Part shown: positions 9,001-11,304 of the stretch, in pieces
Numbering within the stretch: position 1 is the first letter of the stretch
How the letters are laid out: the number at the start of each line of letters is the position of its first letter
Source: Triparma columacea
Taxonomy: Eukaryota > Sar > Bolidophyceae > Parmales > Triparmaceae
Assembly (NCBI GenBank): GCA_030267965.1
Contig: BRYA01000290.1
Coordinates: 66,181 to 77,484, forward strand
Length of the DNA: 11,304 nt
Reading direction: 5' to 3'
Program-made: the position numbers and the translations under genes
The notes under the pieces: generated by a model
What the model was told of the DNA's origin: nothing
Databases searched by the model: none
The model's input: only the letters and a program-made list of their open reading frames with translations

Positions 9001-10360
9001 TGGGTACTTTAAGGCTTCTTTGGCAAGTTTGGCAGTGTCAATTGGGATACAAATGTTTACTGTATGGGCACAGAACAGAAAGTTGGGGATGGTGAGGGTG
9101 CTTAAGGAATGGTTTCCAATTTTGATTGGATTTAAACCTGCTGTTGATGCTTATAGGGTAGCAAAGGGAGAAAAACAAAAGGCTGGTAAGTCCTTTGACC
9201 CAATGTTGGAGATGACATTCATGAAAGTTATTGAGATGTTTGCTGAAGCCATACCTGGAGTGATCATCCAACTTATGGCTATATCAACCAGTGACAAAGA
9301 GGTTGGAACTTCAGCATGGCTTTCAGTTGCAATGTCAGCAATTACAACAGGCTTTGCATCAGCAAGTATCAGTTATGACTGGGACACAGACCCTGCTAAT
9401 AGAGAACAGGCACCAGACTTCTATGGGTATATACCAGCAAGAGCAAGCAAGAGAACAGCAGTATTCGTGTCCATGCTGCTGTGCACTGCAGGAATGCTTC
9501 TAATAAGGTGTACAACAATAGTTCTTCTTGGGTCGATTGGAGGTAGTTGGGCCTTTCTCTACATTTGCGCTGACCTTGGTCTTTACTTGTTAGTTAAGAT
9601 ATTAAGGGGAGACTTTTGGTACTGGATGCCATTAGGGGGTAACACAGAGATTGTGAATAGTATTCTTTGTAGAGTGATTGGAAAGATCATCATAGATTTC
9701 ACTTCAATAATGCAATTTAGACATCCAAACGAAGTTGGGGGAGCTTATTGGTTGTTTGGTCTTGTGTTGACAATGGGAAGCCTGCCAGTGTCAATATATA
9801 TAGCTTCACCTTATGTTTATGAGAGAGCTATTGATATTGCATCATCAATTGTGAAGTATTTCATACTAACAACTACTCTATGCTTTGCTGTCTTCTTTTT
9901 GAACATTGAGAGGAAGTACTTGCACACTTTTTGGAGCATAAAAAGAGGGAGGGACGAGACTATGGCATATTTCCATGAAGGGAAAAGTGATGCAATAAAG
10001 TTTGTGGTCTTTAGAAATTCAAAACATCATTGGGTCTCAATTGAAGGCGAGTTGAGAAAATGGATTCAGTTAAACTGGGCTAAATGGGAAGAGCAGAAAC
10101 CAGACTGGTTTACTGATGCAATTAAAGCCAGTGTGCCAGTAGACTTCATTCCAGCAGAAGGAGATGCAAGAAGGAGAGAGAGTGTGAGGAGAGCAAGTGT
10201 TGATGCTGAAGCTGAGGGTGGTCTAGCAGGTGCTGTGAGAGCAGGTATTAGGAGAGCAAGTGTTGGAGGCGCTGATGGTGGAGATATTATAGAGGTAGGA
10301 GGTGGGAAATCTAAAGTAAGCAGCGTTGTGCCTATAGAAGACGATGAGGATGGGGAGTGA
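1..10360 (+). CDS. Multi-exon gene: START-like repeats plus two membrane modules, 5' partial
   Basis: Proposed join: 1-52, 215-385, 555-664, 1031-1202, 1334-1366, 1506-1550, 1908-1940, 2079-2123, 2578-2610, 3042-3074 and 3210-10360. Every proposed intron starts with GTGAG or GTAAG and ends with CAG. The first ten exons total 727 nt, and the two bases TC at 3210-3211 complete codon 243, so they read straight into the large exon with no stop. Intron phases are 1,1,0 and then 1 for all seven others. This model predicts at least 2625 residues. The true start is uncertain: in-frame ATG codons lie at 13 and 321, and the gene may begin left of the window. A shorter model starting at 3212 is possible, because a stop (3167-3169) lies in frame in the unspliced DNA; that stop falls inside intron 10. 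Function is inferred from domains: START-like lipid binding followed by duplicated multipass membrane modules. Confidence 0.72.
215..385 (+). other. Exon 2
   Basis: The acceptor CTTACCATCACAG ends at 214 and closely matches the next acceptor, CTTACATTCACAG at 554. The donor is GTGAGAT at 386. Joined to exon 1 in phase 1 it is open for its full 171 nt and encodes a Gly/Ser/Glu-rich, disordered-looking segment. A shorter form using the TTGCAG at 300 is possible but gives a stop if exon 1 is read in phase 1. Confidence 0.6.
555..664 (+). other. Exon 3
   Basis: This 110-nt exon lies between CACAG (554) and GTGAGG (665). In the frame set by exon 2 it reads without stops, beginning ATPRKGAHSL and ending SSDNLEE, and it finishes on a codon boundary (phase 0). 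The sequence around its acceptor resembles that of exon 2, suggesting that these two exons are old duplicates. Confidence 0.6.
665..1030 (+). other. Intron 3 with an internal back-to-back splice site
   Basis: This 366-nt intron starts GTGAGG and ends CTCCTCACAG. At 857-866 it contains CACAG followed immediately by GTAAG. A perfect TACTAAC branch site (809-815 region) lies before this, and a second TACTAAC lies at about 989-995 before the real acceptor. The intron could therefore be removed in two steps (665-861, then 862-1030) with the same final mRNA. No coding potential is supported here on either strand. Confidence 0.55.
1031..1202 (+). other. Exon 4
   Basis: This 172-nt exon lies between CTCACAG and GTGAGTTCG. 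Only one of its three frames is open, and it is the frame dictated by exon 3. It encodes a hydrophilic, Ser/Glu/Arg-rich segment ending ERPHGDAGR. That ending matches the HEDAGQ/R ending of the microexons downstream, so its 3' end is the probable ancestor or a relative of the repeat cassette. It leaves one base over (phase 1). Confidence 0.68.
1203..1333 (+). other. Intron 4, lacking the GC-rich insertion
   Basis: This 131-nt intron shares its 5' start (GTGAGTTCGATT) and its 3' half (TTGATAT...CTACA...GACTAAC...CCAT...GCAG) with introns 6, 8 and 9. It lacks the GC-rich segment and minisatellite found in those. The branch-site candidate TGACTAAC is at 1301-1308. It serves as the 'empty site' for the insertion. 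Confidence 0.65.
1334..1366 (+). other. Microexon 5 (33 nt)
   Basis: It lies between CTGCAG and GTGAGTTGTG and is phase 1 at both ends. Together with the preceding base it encodes DFENSHEDAER. It is the first 33-nt member of the array. Confidence 0.72.
1506..1550 (+). other. Microexon 6 (45 nt)
   Basis: It lies between CCCTTCACAG and GTAAGTTCG and is phase 1 at both ends. It encodes VSKYKNSHEDAGQDR. Compared with the 33-nt exons it has one extra residue pair on each side of the HEDAG core. Confidence 0.74.
1590..1822. repeat. GC-rich insertion with 24-bp minisatellite, copy 1 (intron 6)
   Basis: An insertion of about 233 bp lies within the intron 1551-1907. It is absent from the homologous intron 4 and bracketed by CTTG at 1586-1589 and 1819-1822. 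The left part is unique sequence of about 90 bp. From about 1702 to 1820 there are about five 24-bp units with the core CGGCGACCGCATGGG followed by either TTCCGTCT or GCACTTCT. The reverse strand of the unique part is open and encodes an EGQALRERLRAF peptide. Confidence 0.75.
1908..1940 (+). other. Microexon 7 (33 nt)
   Basis: It lies between ATTACCGCAG and GTGAGTTGTG and is phase 1 at both ends. It encodes DFKNRHEDAGQ. It is preceded by the conserved GACTAAC branch site at about 1870-1876. Confidence 0.74.
2079..2123 (+). other. Microexon 8 (45 nt)
   Basis: It lies between CCCTTCACAG and GTAAGTTCG and is phase 1 at both ends. It encodes VSKSKSSHEDVGRDQ. It is a clear duplicate of the exon at 1506-1550, flanking introns included. 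Confidence 0.74.
2165..2493. repeat. GC-rich insertion with 24-bp minisatellite, copy 2 (intron 8)
   Basis: The same element lies inside the intron 2124-2577. Its unique left part spans about 2165-2256 and about nine 24-bp units fill 2279-2490. On the reverse strand the repeats read as MRSPQTEP/MRSPQKRP octapeptides, in frame with the flanking unique peptide. All frames of a 24-bp repeat tend to stay open, so openness alone is weak evidence of coding. Confidence 0.75.
2578..2610 (+). other. Microexon 9 (33 nt)
   Basis: It lies between ATTACCGCAG and GTGAGTTGTG and is phase 1 at both ends. It encodes DSENGHEDAGQ. Its expected 45-nt partner downstream is missing because of a deletion in the following intron. 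Confidence 0.73.
2714..2964. repeat. GC-rich insertion with 24-bp minisatellite, copy 3 (intron 9)
   Basis: The same element lies in the intron 2611-3041. Its unique left part spans 2714-2805 and about six more diverged units fill 2822-2961. One unit has lost two bases, which breaks the octapeptide frame. The left edge is joined directly to the first half of a short-type intron by deletion. Confidence 0.72.
3042..3074 (+). other. Microexon 10 (33 nt)
   Basis: It lies between ATTACCGCAG and GTGAGTTGTG and is phase 1 at both ends. It encodes DSKNRHEDAGR, and its last base joins TC at 3210 to give Val, followed by the Met at 3212. Intron 10 (3075-3209, 135 nt) has the same type as introns 5 and 7. 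Confidence 0.74.
3210..10360 (+). CDS. Giant terminal exon: START-like domains and tandem XK-like membrane modules
   Basis: This exon is uninterrupted for 2382 codons from the ATG at 3212 to TGA at 10358-10360. It is preceded directly by a pyrimidine-rich acceptor ending at 3209. Residues numbered from that ATG: 1-320 are charged and unrecognised; 321-520, 531-750 and 770-1000 look like START-like lipid-binding units; 1010-1140 looks like a shortened fourth unit; 1147-1764 and 1765-2382 are two homologous membrane modules. Each module has a conserved GLKARVTVGA segment, several hydrophobic helices, and a cytosol-like tail rich in Arg and Ser. The START assignment rests on the repeated C-terminal pattern G-G/S-I followed by an amphipathic helix. 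The membrane-module assignment to an XK-related fold is weaker. Expected location is a cellular membrane with the START part soluble. There is no sign of frameshift or decay. Confidence 0.9.
4172..4770 (+). other. START-like unit 1 (residues ~321-520)
   Basis: This region has the order expected of a START lipid-binding fold: N-terminal helices, beta-rich VKVPATTNRLFEMWFVWKEF, then VYFFNEIAPNVCRVTRVQTV, and a closing helix after DLKFSGIHKTVMDKAIDYL. START domains form a hydrophobic pocket for a lipid or sterol. No ligand can be inferred from the sequence. Assignment is by pattern, without a profile search. Confidence 0.5.
4802..5460 (+). other. START-like unit 2 (residues ~531-750)
   Basis: This is the best START match in the protein. 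The stretch SKLTLTQYMDTGGHIPIKIV followed by the helix TPRVLSTIAVLRDSF resembles the C-terminal strand-turn-helix of START domains, where a Gly-x-Ile-Pro turn precedes the helix that caps the pocket. The upstream strands include KLFAVVTKLPFPFQKREAV and SLAFVPAEEQVDYG. Confidence 0.6.
5520..6200 (+). other. START-like unit 3 (residues ~770-1000)
   Basis: It starts with a helical segment and SPDERVKMKLVHVDG, which matches SPYEGVKMKIKYKQQ at the start of unit 2. It ends with a TTKVELGGIFYSSIMNKIAP turn-helix that matches the end of unit 2. The two are therefore internal repeats. Confidence 0.58.
6203..6640 (+). other. Shortened START-like unit 4 (residues ~998-1143)
   Basis: It contains strands TTITVKASNKEVAAFFWDL and VNNATLVATVDHKGHF, which resemble the first half of the preceding units. 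The glycine turn and capping helix are missing before the membrane module begins. It is probably a truncated repeat, and a different small domain cannot be excluded. Confidence 0.4.
6650..8503 (+). other. Membrane module 1 (residues 1147-1764)
   Basis: A soluble helical start is followed at residue 1280 by GLKARVTVGAATSMVDLLTD, then hydrophobic segments near residues 1310-1325, 1395-1407, 1415-1430, 1464-1494, 1495-1513, 1560-1580 and 1592-1614. It also holds EMFAEAIPGVIIQL (1390-1403). The D-x-x-x-D segment before an aromatic helix, with a later E-x-x-P-x-x-x-Q-L helix, recalls XK-related scramblases, an inference only. It ends in WEEEKPNWF and a basic tail. It pairs with module 2 at a constant offset of 618 residues through the core. 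Confidence 0.6.
8312..8423 (+). other. RRxS phosphorylation-like tail of module 1
   Basis: Residues 1701 onward read GDARRRESVRRASVDAE, and a further RRASVDLD follows. RRAS plus a hydrophobic residue matches the consensus for cAMP-dependent protein kinase and related basophilic kinases. The same pattern ends module 2 at 10160-10266. Use of the sites is inferred. Confidence 0.5.
8504..10357 (+). other. Membrane module 2 (residues 1765-2382)
   Basis: This is a second copy of module 1, with GLKARVTVGA at residue 1898, EMFAEAIPGVIIQL at 2008-2021, RGDFWYWMP and QFRHPNE shared, and the same tail. Parts are almost identical at the DNA level and others well diverged. Two fused copies could act as an internal dimer. 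The protein ends in an acidic tail, EDDEDGE. Confidence 0.62.
10160..10266 (+). other. RRxS phosphorylation-like tail of module 2
   Basis: Residues 2317 onward repeat GDARRRESVRRASVDAEAE and a further GIRRASVG. Conservation with the first tail, in a region otherwise free to drift, suggests that the motif matters. Confidence 0.5.
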
Positions 10361-10539
10361 CTAATAGGGCAGCAACATTTGTAGGAGAAATTGATTTGAT
10401 TTGTTATTGTTGGAAATATTGTGTGTGTTTTAGGTATATCTTGAGTACAAAGGGATTATTATAGTGGTTTGTGAGTATTGTGAAAGTGTAGTAAAAGTAT
10501 TGTTGGAGCGCTGAAGTGGTTTGTGAGTATTGAAGAAGC
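10361..10539 (+). other. Start of the 3' non-coding region
   Basis: This follows the TGA stop. It is T/G/A-rich, with only a handful of cytosines after 10380 (10440, 10448, 10509, 10511, 10539). It begins the imperfect repeat AGTGGTTTGTGAGTATTG (10463-10480 and 10515-10532). No clear polyadenylation signal lies close to the stop. An AATAAA occurs only at 10991, and its use is unproven. Confidence 0.5.
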
Positions 10540-10725
10540 ATAGAAGAGTAAAAAAAAGGAGTGTTAAAGTGGTTTGTGAGTATTGAGGATGTTTAGTAGA
10601 TGTGTATGGAGTTTTGGAGAGTTGTAAATTTGTTATAGTGGTTTGGGAGTGTTGTTGTAGTGTTATGAATATGTATGGAGTTTTGAATAATTGTGAAAGT
10701 GTTATAGTGATTTGTAAGTATAATG
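10463..10725 (+). repeat. Imperfect 18-bp repeats at 52-69 bp spacing
   Basis: The motif AGTGGTTTGTGAGTATTG occurs at 10463, 10515 and 10568, with altered copies near 10637 and 10706. The spacing is 52-53 and then 69 bp. The intervening sequence is partly repeated (GTGTATGGAGTTTTG twice). No coding role is seen. Confidence 0.65.
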
Positions 10726-10815
10726 GAAGTGTAGTGGATGTGTATGAGGGTAATTAAAGGAGAATGAGTTTTGTAAGAGAGGAATGAGAGGGTTAGGGTT
10801 AAGATTAGGAGAGAA

Positions 10816-11070
10816 GAGGGTATAAGGTGGAATGATGTGTGTAAGTATATTAGATGTGTATGAAGATGAGTTAAAAGAGGGTGAGTGTAGTTGTTGAGAG
10901 GAATGGAGAAGAGTTAAGTAGTGAGAGTAGAAAAGAGGAGGGTGTAAGGTGGAATGATATGTGTAAGTGTAGTTGATGTGTATGGGGATGAATAAAAGAA
11001 GTGTGAGTGTGGTTGTGAAGTAAAGAGAGTAGATAAATAGTGAGAGTAGAAGGAAGGAGGGTATAAGATG
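10816..11070 (+). repeat. Imperfect ~120-bp tandem repeat
   Basis: GAGGGTATAAGGTGGAATGAT-like starts are found at 10816, 10938 and 11057 (periods 122 and 119). Each is followed by a TGTGTAAGT...GATGTGTATG block in the first two copies. Copies differ by many substitutions, but none introduces a cytosine. Confidence 0.65.
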
Positions 11071-11304
11071 AAAGTGTAAAGGTAAAGTGTGTGTGAAGTT
11101 AAGGTGTGTGAAGGGTGTAAAGTGTGTGAAGGTTGTAAAGGTTGTAAAGATTGTAAAGGGTGTAAAGAGTGTAAATGGTATAAATGGTATAAATGGGGTA
11201 AAGGGTGTAGAGAGTGTAGAGGGTGTAGAGGGTGTGAAGGGTGTAAAGGGTGTAAAGGGTGTAAAGGGTGTAAAGGGTGTAAAGGGTGTAAAGGGTGTAA
11301 AGGG
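11069..11304 (+). repeat. 9-bp tandem array (TGTAAAGGG), reaching the window end
   Basis: The unit TGTAAAGGG is perfect over the last eight or so copies and degenerates leftward into TGTAGAGGG, TATAAATGG and TGTGAAGG variants. It runs off the right edge, so its real length is unknown. The contig may end here because of assembly difficulty. Confidence 0.85.

Noticed and set aside
10791..10803. GGTTAGGGTTAAG resembling the TTAGGG telomere repeat
   Set aside because: There are only about two units, inside a C-free G/T/A-rich stretch where such a match is likely by chance. No array follows.
10991..10996. AATAAA as the polyadenylation signal
   Set aside because: It lies about 630 nt after the stop in A-rich repeat DNA, and no supporting downstream element is seen. 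It is possible but not supportable.

Overview
This window looks like nuclear DNA of a eukaryotic, probably photosynthetic, microbe. The best guess is a marine stramenopile of the bolidophyte/Parmales kind. That guess rests on spliceosomal introns, one very large exon, and repeated START-like lipid-binding domains joined to membrane modules; no taxon marker is present. I see nothing bacterial, no rRNA or tRNA, and no convincing gene on the minus strand.

One gene fills positions 1-10360 on the plus strand and runs off the left edge. Its bulk is a single 7.15-kb exon (3210-10360, open for 2382 codons from the ATG at 3212). Ten small exons upstream can be joined to it with no stop codon: 1-52, 215-385, 555-664, 1031-1202, 1334-1366, 1506-1550, 1908-1940, 2079-2123, 2578-2610 and 3042-3074. 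They add 243 codons in a single consistent frame. The last six are 33- or 45-nt microexons, all phase 1, made by tandem duplication of an exon-intron cassette. They encode a hydrophilic peptide repeat with the core HEDAG.

Three introns of the array (1551-1907, 2124-2577, 2611-3041) carry a GC-rich insertion with a 24-bp minisatellite; the homologous intron 1203-1333 lacks it. A third cassette has lost its 45-nt exon by a deletion at short homologies. Intron 3 contains a back-to-back acceptor/donor that looks like a recursive splice site.

The encoded protein has a poorly recognised N-terminal part, three or four START-like units, then two tandem copies (618-residue offset) of a multipass membrane module. 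Each module ends in a basic, serine-containing tail with protein-kinase-A-like RRAS motifs. The membrane module has features reminiscent of XK-related lipid scramblases. A lipid-binding plus lipid-moving protein is therefore a reasonable hypothesis, not a demonstrated function.

Downstream of the stop (10361-11304) is repeat-rich, non-coding DNA whose plus strand contains no cytosine at all from 10540 to the window end (765 nt). It finishes in a 9-bp tandem array. Cytosine is already scarcer in the 3' half of the coding strand than at its 5' end.
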